NCBI GenBank assembly: GCA_030642005.1
Contig: DAOWOP010000033.1
Span: 1-20,327 of the forward strand
Direction of reading: 5' to 3'
From: Planctomycetales bacterium
Lineage (GTDB): Bacteria; Planctomycetota; Phycisphaerae; SM23-33
DNA: 20,327 nt
The notes beneath the pieces were generated by a model. That model searched no databases and had not been told where the DNA came from. It worked only from the letters and a program-made list of their open reading frames with translations. Below are positions 1 to 6,687 of this stretch, piece by piece; within the stretch, counting starts at the first letter, position 1; each line of letters begins with the position of its first letter. Both the position numbers and the translations under genes were made by a program.

Positions 1-715
1 GCGAGGGGTCCATGCATTCAACTATGCTGGCATAATCATTGTTCCGCAGGAAACTGGCATACGCCATGAACAGATGCTTCGGAGACCCGCGTGAAACTTC
101 CGCAGGTTTTCCAAGTTGCGTGTTCCGACAGCATGTGCACTGCAGGACCATGAGGACCATCAAGGTAATGGTAAAAGGTGCCGTTTTTGTCGCACGGCGA
201 GACGGTTTAGGACCGTCTTGTGAATCCATATTCCGGATCGCGTCCAGTATGATCACCAGAAATTCCCCTGTTTGCCAGTCTCCCAAGAAGGCGGGGGACC
301 AAGTTTCTTCTGCTCTTCGCGGACCCTTTTCAGATAGACCTCTCGTGCTCGACGCAGGAACCAGTCTTGGATCGGATTGGTTGAACGTTCCACGTTTAAT
401 CTCGTTGTAGATCGCAGACGCGCCAGAACTATGTCCTATGGCGACGAACTGCTCTAGACTGCATTTGTTCTTCTTCTTATTCTTACGTTCCTTGAATTTA
501 TTATAGGCACGACGAAGTGTACGTTCGTAGAATCCTTCAAGGGAGTCCCACCAAGCCCGTCGCACCCACATCATGGGCCTTCCTGCTCGATCATACGGAC
601 CCAACTTGCACAGAATCGTGTCCCTAATAATGTCCGTCAGACAATCTCCTCGCGTGCACTGGAACAAGGCCAGTTCCTCGGAGGGTGGGAAACGGCCTGT
701 TAATGCTGTCCCCAT
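1..715 (-). CDS. Unrecognised protein, partial at left edge; may be two joined reading frames
   Basis: One reading frame is open on the minus strand from an ATG at 715 to the window edge, 238 codons with no stop, which is unlikely by chance. An AAGGCG-like ribosome site lies just upstream, and an in-frame stop lies about 55 nt upstream of the ATG. Residues 1-115 are rich in charged and aromatic residues (motifs RAGRPMMWVRRAWWDSLEGF, then a Lys-rich stretch KERKNKKKNK). I recognise no family. From Met163 (position 229) the protein reads like a fresh N-terminus: a basic stretch PSRRATKT, a hydrophobic run FTITLMVLMVLQC, then a soluble segment HLFMAYASFLRNNDYASIVECM. That resembles an exported or lipoprotein start, although Gln before Cys is atypical for a lipobox. 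The middle (residues about 116-160) looks less protein-like than another frame over the same bases, so either a frameshift or two genes is possible. Base composition is less GC-rich than the rest of the window. Confidence 0.5.
   Translation of the reverse strand, partial: MGTALTGRFPPSEELALFQCTRGDCLTDIIRDTILCKLGPYDRAGRPMMWVRRAWWDSLEGFYERTLRRAYNKFKERKNKKKNKCSLEQFVAIGHSSGASAIYNEIKRGTFNQSDPRLVPASSTRGLSEKGPRRAEETWSPAFLGDWQTGEFLVIILDAIRNMDSQDGPKPSRRATKTAPFTITLMVLMVLQCTCCRNTQLGKPAEVSRGSPKHLFMAYASFLRNNDYASIVECMDPS
253..393 (-). other. Alternative reading frame inside the left-edge ORF
   Basis: In the neighbouring minus-strand frame, from a GTG at 393 to a TGA at 253-255, the translation is strikingly protein-like. 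It contains an amphipathic basic helix (DWFLRRAREVYLKRVREEQK) followed by KLGPPPSWETGKQGNFW. Third-position GC over this stretch is higher in this frame than in the long open frame. The simplest reading is that the protein starting at 715 shifts into this frame around 380-400 and ends here, and that a second gene begins with the ATG at 229. A real frameshift, an assembly error or a chance open frame cannot be separated from the sequence alone. Confidence 0.35.
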
Positions 716-739
716 GCTTCGCCTTTGGCAACTTGTCCC

Positions 740-769
740 TTGACTTGTCCTTCTTTCGTCGCATATTAC
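740..769 (+). promoter_or_regulatory. Candidate sigma70 promoter for the DUF2207 pair
   Basis: TTGACT at 740-745 and TATTAC at 764-769 are separated by 18 nt. The expected transcript start is near 776, leaving about 120 nt of leader before the ATG at 898. The -35 is good and the -10 is moderate. No better candidate was seen in the 182-nt gap between the divergent genes. Confidence 0.35.
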
Positions 770-897
770 CTACCACATGGTTGTTGTGCCACCGCGCAAG
801 GTGAAATTAGCATGATCTCGTTATTCGTGTACATCAACAAAAAACTGATATTTTTTACCGGCACATTGCGCAAAGCCCCGAAGGTGGAGATTGATTG

Positions 898-1653
898 ATG
901 CGAAGGAAATGGATCAGATTGGCGGCTGTTGCGGTGCTGTGTTGGATATTCGGTTCTTATCAAGTCCGGTCGCAGACTTATCCTGCCGGCACGTCAGCGC
1001 CTTCGACCAAACCCGCCAGGCTGGCTGGGCCTGAACGAATTCTCCGCTTTCATTCCGAGATTGCCGTACACGACGATTCATCATTAACGGTAACTGAAAG
1101 CATCCGCGTCGTCGCGCTCGGCAAGGCAATCAGGCGGGGAATTTGTTGGGCTTTGCCCGTGCGATATCGAAAAAAAGGCGACACAAAGGTGGTCGTTCCT
1201 TTTGAGGTCGTCGCCGTGCTGAAAAACGGCGAGCTGGAGTCGTATCACATAGTGAACCAAGGCCGATACAATCGCTTGTACATCGGCAGGAAAGACGTTT
1301 TGCTCAGGCCGGGCGTGTACACCTACACGCTGGTGTATCGTATGAGCGAACAACCGGCGGCTCCCAACGAGGGCAACGATGAACTGTACTGGGATGTTAC
1401 AGGAAATGATTGGACGTTCGAGATAGCACAGGCCTCGGCCCGGGTCAAACTACCGAAGGATGTCGTCGCCGACAAGGTCCGCTACATTGCATACACCGGC
1501 CCAAAGGGCGCGAAAGGCAAAGCCTGGCGTGGGAAAATCGATCAGGGCGGAAGGGTATGCTTTACCACTACAAGTAAGTTGGGGATAGGTGAAGGTCTGA
1601 CAATATCCGTAACCTGGCCGGACGGATCCGCAACCCAGCCGGGCAAGGAGTAA
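898..1653 (+). CDS. Short DUF2207-domain exported protein without membrane anchor
   Basis: A protein of 251 residues. The N-terminus (MRRKWIRLAAVAVLCWIFGS) is a typical signal peptide, followed by a Pro/Thr/Ser linker. The rest matches the exported N-terminal domain of DUF2207 proteins: ERILRFHSEIAVHDDSSLTV, then a VTESI...RRGI...PVRY pattern, then ELYWDVTGNDW. It ends at the point where the full-length relative next door enters its first membrane helix, so it is a soluble, probably periplasmic, single-domain version. The start at 898 is chosen because AAGGTGGAGA at 881-890 is a strong ribosome site with 7-nt spacing; a TTG at 895 is the in-frame alternative. The gene ends 3 nt before the next ATG, and the two are surely co-transcribed. 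The molecular function of DUF2207 is not established. The domain match is confident; the role is unknown. Confidence 0.82.
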   Translation: MRRKWIRLAAVAVLCWIFGSYQVRSQTYPAGTSAPSTKPARLAGPERILRFHSEIAVHDDSSLTVTESIRVVALGKAIRRGICWALPVRYRKKGDTKVVVPFEVVAVLKNGELESYHIVNQGRYNRLYIGRKDVLLRPGVYTYTLVYRMSEQPAAPNEGNDELYWDVTGNDWTFEIAQASARVKLPKDVVADKVRYIAYTGPKGAKGKAWRGKIDQGGRVCFTTTSKLGIGEGLTISVTWPDGSATQPGKE

Positions 1654-1656
1654 GAA

Positions 1657-3624
1657 ATGAACCACGGAAGGAACCGGGTTTCAGGGACGATTGCGCGACT
1701 GGTTGTTTTGGTTTCATCTCTGTTGTTTTTTACTCCCGGCGTCCTGGCGGCTTCGTCGAGGACGGAGCGGATACTCAGTTACCACAGCGACATCACCGTC
1801 GGCGGGGACGGCTGGCTTACCGTTGTTGAGACAATCCAGGTTCGCTGCGCCCAGAAGGAAATCAAGCGTGGTATCTATCGCGATTTCCCCGTCCGATACG
1901 TCGGCAGGGACTTCCGCAAAGTGGTCGTGCCGTTCGAGGTCGTCTGCGTCGAGCGCGACGGCAGGCATGAGGCGTATCACACCGAGAGCAAAGGCAAATA
2001 CCGGCGCGTGTATGCGGGAAGGAAGGGCGTCTTCCTCAAGCCGGGAGTTTATACGTACAAACTGACTTACAGGACGGGGCGGCAGATCGGCTTCTTCAAG
2101 GACCACGACGAACTGTATTGGAGCGTAACGGGCAACGAGTGGCTTTCCCCGATTGATAAAGTCTCCGCCGCCGTTGCCCTTCCGAGCGGTATTCCGGCCG
2201 GGAAAATCGCCTGCGAAGGATACACAGGCAAGAAGGGCGTGAAGGGCCGGGACTATCGCTGCTCTGTTGACGCCTCAGGCCGGGCGAATTTCCACGCGAC
2301 CAGACCGCTGGCAAAAGGCGAAGGCCTGACCATAGTCGTTACCTTCCCGAAAGGCTTCGTCACCGAACCTACGTTCGCACAGGAATTCAAATACTTCCTC
2401 GCGGACAACGGGATGGTGTTGATAGGCCTGCTCGGCCTGGCCATTGTTGGCGTGTATTACCTGGTAATCTGGGCCAGGGTGGGGCGCGACCCAGCCAAGG
2501 GCGTTATTATCCCGCTGTTCGAACCGCCCGACGGGCTTTGCCCAGCCTCGGTGCGATACGTCCTGCGAATGGGGTTCGACAAGAAATGCTTCTCATCCGC
2601 CGTTATGGACCTCGCCGTCAAGAAACACCTGGCCATCGACGAAGATGACGGCAAATATTCACTTACACGGATTGACGATGGCGATGAATCACTCTTATCG
2701 CACGGTGAAAAGAAGGTCCTGGCCAAACTGCTCGGCAGCGGCAAAACTATCGAACTGGATAACGCCAACCATTCAAAATTCAGCAAGGCCATCGCCGGAT
2801 TGAAGAAAATCCTGGCTGATGAGTACAAGGGCAAACTGTTTTTCTCGAACATTAAATGGTTCGTTCCGGGCGTCATCCTGTCGGTGCTGACGCTCGCCGG
2901 CATCGGCCTGCACGGCGCGTTAGTTGAAGGCCGGCCTGAAGTCGCTTTTCTGTCGGTCTGGTTGGCGGGTTGGAGCGCCGGGGTCTTCTTCCTCGTCCGT
3001 CAGGTGATCGCTGCATGGAAATCGGCTGCCCGGGGCGGTAAAGGGCGCGGAGCAAAGAGCGGTGGGGCGTTTTTTATGACATTGTTCGTCGTGCCGTTTA
3101 TCGCAGGGGAAATCTTCGTGCTGTGCTACCTTGTGTGTATGACCTCCATCTGGCTGCTGCCTTTGCTGCTGCTTTTGGGATGGGGTAACGTGCGGTTCTT
3201 CCACCTGCTGAAGCGACCGACAATCAAGGGCAGGGGGGTTATGGACCAAATCGAGGGATTCAAAATGTACCTCGCCACGGCCGAGCGGGACTTGCTGAAC
3301 GCCGCTCACCCGCCGACCAAAACGCCGGAATTGTTCGAAAAATTCCTGCCTTACGCCCTGGCGCTCGATGTGGAAAACGATTGGGCGGAAAAATTTACGG
3401 ACGTCCTCGCCCAGGCCGCCGTCGGCGATGGCGGGTATAGCCCGGCTTGGTATCACGGCGCTGCATGGAGCACAATGGGAGCGGCTACGTTTGCCTCATC
3501 CTTCAGCGGCTCGTTCAGCAGCGCACTGTCGTCGGCGTCAGCCGCTCCCGGTTCATCCAGCGGTTCCGGTGGCGGCGGGTCTTCCGGCGGAGGCGGCGGA
3601 GGGGGAGGGGGGGGCGGATGGTAG
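1657..3624 (+). CDS. DUF2207 domain-containing membrane protein with Gly-rich C-terminus
   Basis: A 655-residue protein with a signal peptide (residues about 1-31), the exported DUF2207 domain (about 35-245), a membrane helix (about 252-272), a cytoplasmic region (about 275-395), then helices near 401-420, 429-447, 472-490 and 494-511. The C-terminal cytoplasmic part carries the family hallmarks MYLATAERDLL and FEKFLPYALALDVENDWAEK. A Ser/Ala-rich and then almost pure Gly tail ending in Trp follows, as is common in this family. The ribosome site GGAG lies inside the end of the upstream gene. The exported domain is clearly homologous to the upstream 251-residue protein (shared VVVPFEVV, YAGRK/YIGRK, PGVYTY, DELYW...VTGN), indicating a tandem duplication followed by loss of the membrane part in one copy. 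The biochemical role of the family is unknown. Confidence 0.88.
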   Translation: MNHGRNRVSGTIARLVVLVSSLLFFTPGVLAASSRTERILSYHSDITVGGDGWLTVVETIQVRCAQKEIKRGIYRDFPVRYVGRDFRKVVVPFEVVCVERDGRHEAYHTESKGKYRRVYAGRKGVFLKPGVYTYKLTYRTGRQIGFFKDHDELYWSVTGNEWLSPIDKVSAAVALPSGIPAGKIACEGYTGKKGVKGRDYRCSVDASGRANFHATRPLAKGEGLTIVVTFPKGFVTEPTFAQEFKYFLADNGMVLIGLLGLAIVGVYYLVIWARVGRDPAKGVIIPLFEPPDGLCPASVRYVLRMGFDKKCFSSAVMDLAVKKHLAIDEDDGKYSLTRIDDGDESLLSHGEKKVLAKLLGSGKTIELDNANHSKFSKAIAGLKKILADEYKGKLFFSNIKWFVPGVILSVLTLAGIGLHGALVEGRPEVAFLSVWLAGWSAGVFFLVRQVIAAWKSAARGGKGRGAKSGGAFFMTLFVVPFIAGEIFVLCYLVCMTSIWLLPLLLLLGWGNVRFFHLLKRPTIKGRGVMDQIEGFKMYLATAERDLLNAAHPPTKTPELFEKFLPYALALDVENDWAEKFTDVLAQAAVGDGGYSPAWYHGAAWSTMGAATFASSFSGSFSSALSSASAAPGSSSGSGGGGSSGGGGGGGGGGGW

Positions 3625-3638
3625 GCCGCTTGAAAAAA

Positions 3639-3741
3639 TGAATATTGAATAATGAACACGGAATTTTGAATTTTGAAGTGGAAGAAGAAGAAAAAGAGGA
3701 AAGAATAGCGGGATTTCGGGGATTACCGGATTATGGGGATT
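3639..3741. repeat. Degenerate short-word arrays (GAATTTT and GGGATT types)
   Basis: After the Gly-tail gene, positions 3639-3678 are built from words such as GAATATT, GAATAAT, GAATTTT, GAATTTT, GAA with 7-8 nt spacing. Positions 3710-3741 are built from GGGATT-type words with 8-9 nt spacing. Purine-rich GAAGAAG runs lie between and after them. No clear inverted partner is seen, apart from weak complementarity between 3700-3712 and 3940-3952 beyond the tRNA gene. The rest of the 202-nt gap before the tRNA shows no gene. Confidence 0.6.
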
Positions 3742-3776
3742 GCAATTTTGCTGAAAAAAGAAGAAGAGGAAAAAGG

Positions 3777-3805
3777 AGAACATAATCCATTTTTGAGTGT
3801 ATAGT
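3777..3805 (+). promoter_or_regulatory. Candidate promoter of the tRNA-Leu gene
   Basis: TATAGT at 3800-3805 is a fair -10 element, placing transcription start about 15 nt before the tRNA. The -35 position (AGAACA, 3777-3782, 17-nt spacer) matches the consensus poorly. Confidence 0.3.
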
Positions 3806-3826
3806 ATTTTCTGGCGAACAGCATTG

Positions 3827-3910
3827 GGGCCGGTGGCGGAACGGCAGACGCTGGGGACTTAAAATCCCCTTCCCGTTAAGGGAGTGCGGGTTCGAATCCC
3901 GCCCGGCCCA
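3827..3910 (+). tRNA. tRNA-Leu (anticodon UAA)
   Basis: The acceptor stem GGGCCGG (3827-3833) pairs with CCGGCCC (3903-3909), with discriminator A at 3910. The anticodon stem GGGGA/TCCCC encloses the loop CTTAAAA with anticodon TAA at 3860-3862. A long class II variable arm (TCCC GTTA GGGA type) and the T-arm GCGGG-TTCGAAT-CCCGC follow. The discriminator A and long variable arm are leucine identity features. CCA is not encoded. It reads UUA codons, and UUG by wobble. Confidence 0.95.
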
Positions 3911-3969
3911 GTTCAATATTCTCTTTTCCCCTGTATCCCCGCTTATTTCTTTAGTGTATCATCTTCGGC

Positions 3970-4467
3970 ATGTCGAAAAAGTCTTCCGACAAGAAGGGCG
4001 ACAAGAAATCGCGTCAGCCTCGAGTAAAGAACCGGCGTGCGCGGTTCGATTACGAGATTATCGAGAAGGTCGAGTGCGGGCTTGAACTGCTCGGCACGGA
4101 GGTCAAGAGCCTCCGCGACGGCAACGCTTCCCTGGATGGCGCCTTTGCGCGGATTCGCGCCGATGAGGTTTTCCTGTGCGGCGCCAACATCGCCGAGTAC
4201 CGCCAGGCGGTGGGGGCCTTGCAGCACGACCCTCTGCGCGACCGGAAATTGCTTCTCCACCGCCGACAGATTCACAAACTTCAGACCTACGTCTTGCAGA
4301 AAGGCCATACGCTTGTCCCGCTGGCGTTGTATTTCAAGGCCGGCTGGGCCAAATGCGAACTGGCCGCCGCCGTCGGAAAACGCGACTACGACAAACGCCG
4401 CAGCATCCAGAAGCGCGAGCAGCAGCGAGACATCGACCGCCAACTGGCCGGACGCAGAAAAAACTAG
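3970..4467 (+). CDS. smpB: SsrA-binding protein SmpB
   Basis: SmpB binds tmRNA (SsrA) and delivers it to stalled ribosomes during trans-translation. The 165-residue length is typical. Visible hallmarks are NRRARFDYEIIEKVECGLEL and LLGTEVKSLRDGNASL (residues 21-55), DRKLLLHRRQIHKL (91-104), the KGHTLVPLALYFKAGWAK block (111-128), and the basic C-terminal tail GKRDYDKRR that enters the ribosome A site. A Lys-rich N-terminal extension (residues 2-19) precedes the OB-fold core. No Shine-Dalgarno sequence precedes the ATG. A TATCAT at 3957-3962 would place transcription start almost exactly on the ATG, so a leaderless transcript is possible; read-through from the tRNA is the alternative. The stop codon is the first base of a hairpin repeat. 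The tmRNA gene itself is not in the window. Confidence 0.95.
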   Translation: MSKKSSDKKGDKKSRQPRVKNRRARFDYEIIEKVECGLELLGTEVKSLRDGNASLDGAFARIRADEVFLCGANIAEYRQAVGALQHDPLRDRKLLLHRRQIHKLQTYVLQKGHTLVPLALYFKAGWAKCELAAAVGKRDYDKRRSIQKREQQRDIDRQLAGRRKN

Positions 4468-4549
4468 CAGGGATGCAAGGGATACAGGGGATAAAACCTT
4501 TTTTGTTTTTTTCTTAAAATATCATCCCTTGTATCCCCTGTATCCCTGC
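4467..4549. repeat. Intergenic hairpin of GGGATACA-type words, possible terminator
   Basis: The left arm (4475-4493, GCAAGGGATACAGGGGATA) pairs with the right arm (4532-4549, TATCCCCTGTATCCCTGC) with a single bulged base; the spacer is T-rich. Words GGGAT / GGGATACA / GGGGATA recur within each arm, and the same word occurs at 3929-3940 before smpB. The hairpin begins on the last base of the smpB stop codon. It could act as an smpB terminator, but there is no U-run directly after the 3' arm. Confidence 0.75.
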
Positions 4550-4611
4550 TGATACTTTGCTTTGAATTCCCGTCCTTGCCTGGCAGCCCCTGCCCTGTAA
4601 CAATACATTGC

Positions 4612-5568
4612 ATGAGGATTATTTTTTGCGGCAGTGGTGATTTTGGCGTTCCGACCCTGCGCGAGCTGGCTGCGGGCGGGGATGAGATTGCCCGTGTCTT
4701 CACCCAGCCGCCACGCCCGGCGGGCAGGCGGGGAAAGATTACTCCTACACCCGTAGCCCTGGCGGCGGAGGAACTGGCTCTGCCGGTAGTCGCGGCAGAG
4801 GACATCAATGCCGATGAACACGCCGCCGAAATCGAGCGGCTTGGCCCCGACGTGCTGCTGGTAATCGACTTCGGCCAGAAGATCAGCCGGCGTGTACGGT
4901 CGGCGGCGAGGCTTGGAGCGATTAATCTGCACGGGTCGCTGCTGCCTGAACTCCGAGGGGCCGCTCCGGTCAACTGGGCCATTATCAGAGGATACGAAAA
5001 AACGGGCGTATCAGTAATCGCTCTTGCCGACCGCATGGACGCCGGGGCGATATTCTCACGCAGAGCCACTGACATTCGCCCCGACGAGACAGCCGGCGAA
5101 CTCCGCCGACGCCTGGCCGATATGGGCGTCGAAGCGGTAGCCGAGACGCTTGCGATGCTCGCGGCAGGTAAGCGGAAGGGTGCGGAGCAGGACGACTCGC
5201 TTGCCACGACGGCGCGTCGGCTGAAGAAGGCCGACGGGCTGATTGACTGGTCCTGCGATGCCGCGACGGTGCGAAATCTAATTCACGGTACCTGGCCCTG
5301 GCCGGGGGGACAGACGCAATATGTCGCCGCCGACGGCAAAGCAACTAATGTCGTAATCGCCAAGGCCGCCGCGTTGGAAGCCGACCCGCTCCAGGGTCAG
5401 CCGGGAACTGTTGACGACAATTTCAAGGTCTCCTGTGGCGGGGGCAGGCTGGAAATTTTTCAATTAAAACCTGCCGGGCGCCGGATGATGGAGTGGCGCG
5501 ACTTCGTCAACGGCTACCGCGTTACAAAGGGTGCCATGTTCTCGCCCGAAGCGCGGCGAATGGCGTAA
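4612..5568 (+). CDS. fmt: Methionyl-tRNA formyltransferase
   Basis: Transfers the formyl group from 10-formyl-tetrahydrofolate to Met-tRNA(fMet) for translation initiation. The protein has 318 residues, close to the usual 310-320. It begins MRIIFCGSGDFGVPTLREL, the classic N-terminal fold. TQPPRPAGRRGKITPTPV (31-48) is the tRNA-contacting loop. The catalytic block is INLHGSLLPELRGAAPVNWA with Asn105 and His107, and the catalytic Asp143 lies in ADRMDAGAIF. The C-terminal domain includes LIDWSCDAATVRNLIHGTWPWPG. The ATG at 4612 is chosen because it starts exactly at the conserved strand; a TTG at 4576 would add 12 poorly conserved residues. No clear ribosome site is visible. It is followed by a methyltransferase gene on the same strand. 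Confidence 0.95.
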   Translation: MRIIFCGSGDFGVPTLRELAAGGDEIARVFTQPPRPAGRRGKITPTPVALAAEELALPVVAAEDINADEHAAEIERLGPDVLLVIDFGQKISRRVRSAARLGAINLHGSLLPELRGAAPVNWAIIRGYEKTGVSVIALADRMDAGAIFSRRATDIRPDETAGELRRRLADMGVEAVAETLAMLAAGKRKGAEQDDSLATTARRLKKADGLIDWSCDAATVRNLIHGTWPWPGGQTQYVAADGKATNVVIAKAAALEADPLQGQPGTVDDNFKVSCGGGRLEIFQLKPAGRRMMEWRDFVNGYRVTKGAMFSPEARRMA

Positions 5569-5597
5569 ACATGCCTACTCGCTTCGCGTGAAGGCAT
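5569..5597. repeat. Hairpin directly after fmt, related to a recurring repeat
   Basis: ATGCCT (5571-5576) pairs with AGGCAT (5592-5597), with an inner CGC-TTC-GCG stem. It starts immediately after the fmt stop codon with ACATGCCT. The same octamer begins the reverse complement of the 24-nt repeats at 8958-8981 and 15044-15067, one of which overlaps the aroDE stop codon. Confidence 0.5.
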
Positions 5598-5619
5598 GGC
5601 ACTCACTGGAAGTTCCTTT

Positions 5620-6276
5620 ATGTTGCAGGATAAGCAAATTCACAAAATTTCTCGTTTCTCTGAGGCTACGCAAAGGCTTTATACGCTCCGCCCGACTGCG
5701 ACCTGGCCGGCGCTGGAGATCAGCGGTATCCTGATGCACCGCATCAAGGGCACAGACCCGAAAAGCGACGCCGAAGCAAAAATCGCATTACTCTCGCCGG
5801 TGCGAGGTGCTGTGCTGGACACATGCTGCGGCCTGGGGTACACGGCGATACTCGAAGCGAAAACCGCCGATTTCGTTACTACAATCGAAAAGGACCAGAC
5901 GGTTCTGGAATTTGCACGTCTTAACCCGTTCTCGAAGTCGCTGTTTGAGAATCCGAAGATTAATCTGATTCATGGCGATACGTCGGAGTTGATTTGCGGG
6001 TTCGACGACGCCGCGTTCAATATAATCAGCCATGACCCGCCGACGCTGAGCCTGGCCGGCGAGTTGTATGCCGACGCCTTCTACGAGCAACTGTTTCGTG
6101 TCCTTAAGCCCGGCGGGAAACTGCTGCACTACACCGGCACGCCCGGCGGCAGGTATCGCAGGGTCGATATTCCCGGAAGCGTGGCTCGCAGACTGCGACT
6201 AATCGGCTTTGCAAGGGTCAGGAAGGACGATGCCATCTCCTGTATAACGGCGATCCGCCCCGGCAGGCGGATTTGA
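5620..6276 (+). CDS. SAM-dependent methyltransferase, COG2521-like
   Basis: A 218-residue Rossmann-fold methyltransferase. The SAM-binding motif I is AVLDTCCGLGYTAILEA (64-80), and the acidic end of strand 2 is TTIEKDQ (87-93). The motif NIISHDPPTLSLAGELY (134-150) occupies the catalytic position, followed by LFRVLKPGGKLLHYTGTPGG. The upstream signature RPTATWPALEISGILMHRI and the HDPP...LAGELY motif match the COG2521 group, a predicted methyltransferase family best known from archaea, as far as I recall. The substrate is unknown. The start at 5620 is chosen for GGAAG at 5607-5611 with good spacing; the in-frame ATG at 5596 has its purine tract only one base away and lies inside a hairpin. 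The stop codon overlaps the -35 element of the thioredoxin promoter. Confidence 0.8.
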   Translation: MLQDKQIHKISRFSEATQRLYTLRPTATWPALEISGILMHRIKGTDPKSDAEAKIALLSPVRGAVLDTCCGLGYTAILEAKTADFVTTIEKDQTVLEFARLNPFSKSLFENPKINLIHGDTSELICGFDDAAFNIISHDPPTLSLAGELYADAFYEQLFRVLKPGGKLLHYTGTPGGRYRRVDIPGSVARRLRLIGFARVRKDDAISCITAIRPGRRI

Positions 6277-6301
6277 CAAAGCCTGCTCGTGGACCTATGA
6301 T
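6273..6301 (+). promoter_or_regulatory. Strong sigma70-type promoter for thioredoxin
   Basis: TTGACA at 6273-6278 and TATGAT at 6296-6301 are separated by exactly 17 nt: a full -35 consensus and five of six bases at -10. The -35 overlaps the upstream methyltransferase stop codon. The predicted start near 6308 gives a leader of about 42 nt. Confidence 0.75.
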
Positions 6302-6349
6302 GCCCTTTTGTCAAACCAAACGAAGGATGCCAAGGAAAGGAATTGTTTT

Positions 6350-6682
6350 ATGAGTTCAGAGAATGTCGTGGAACTTACAGACGCCAACTTCGACGAGGAA
6401 GTCGTTAATTCAAAGATGCCTGTCCTGGTGGATTTCTGGGCAGAGTGGTGCATGCCCTGCAAGATGATAGAGCCGATATTCGTTGAATTGGCCGGCGAAT
6501 ATGACGGAAAGGTTAAATTCGGCAGGCTCAATGTTGACGGCGGTCGTCAGGTTGCCATAAAACTCGGTATCCAGGCCATCCCGACGCTGATGATTTTCAA
6601 GGACGGACAGGTAACCAAGGCGATTGTAGGCCTCAAGAGCAAGAACGACCTTAAGGCGCAGATAGACACTGTGCTGGGGTAA
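6350..6682 (+). CDS. trxA: Thioredoxin with WCMPC active site
   Basis: A 110-residue cytoplasmic thioredoxin, a disulfide reductase with a typical length. The active site is WAEWCMPCK (residues 30-38, Cys34 and Cys37), with the buried Asp in LVDFW and the cis-proline in AIPTLMIF (Pro78). The usual WCGPC is replaced by WCMPC, which may alter redox potential or partner range. The ATG at 6350 is preceded by AAGGAAAGG with about 9-nt spacing. Upstream in-frame codons from a TTG at 6308 would add residues not typical of the family and coincide with the predicted transcript start. Its own strong promoter suggests high expression. The next gene begins 5 nt after the stop. Confidence 0.93.
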   Translation: MSSENVVELTDANFDEEVVNSKMPVLVDFWAEWCMPCKMIEPIFVELAGEYDGKVKFGRLNVDGGRQVAIKLGIQAIPTLMIFKDGQVTKAIVGLKSKNDLKAQIDTVLG

Positions 6683-6687
6683 GTTTC

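Noticed and set aside
39..410. Plus-strand 123-codon frame
   Set aside because: It lies opposite a longer open minus-strand frame, has no ribosome site and no recognisable motif.
3731..3916. Minus-strand 61-codon frame across the tRNA gene
   Set aside because: It is the antisense translation of tRNA-Leu (RDSNPHSLNGKGILSPQRLP), a well-known false protein.
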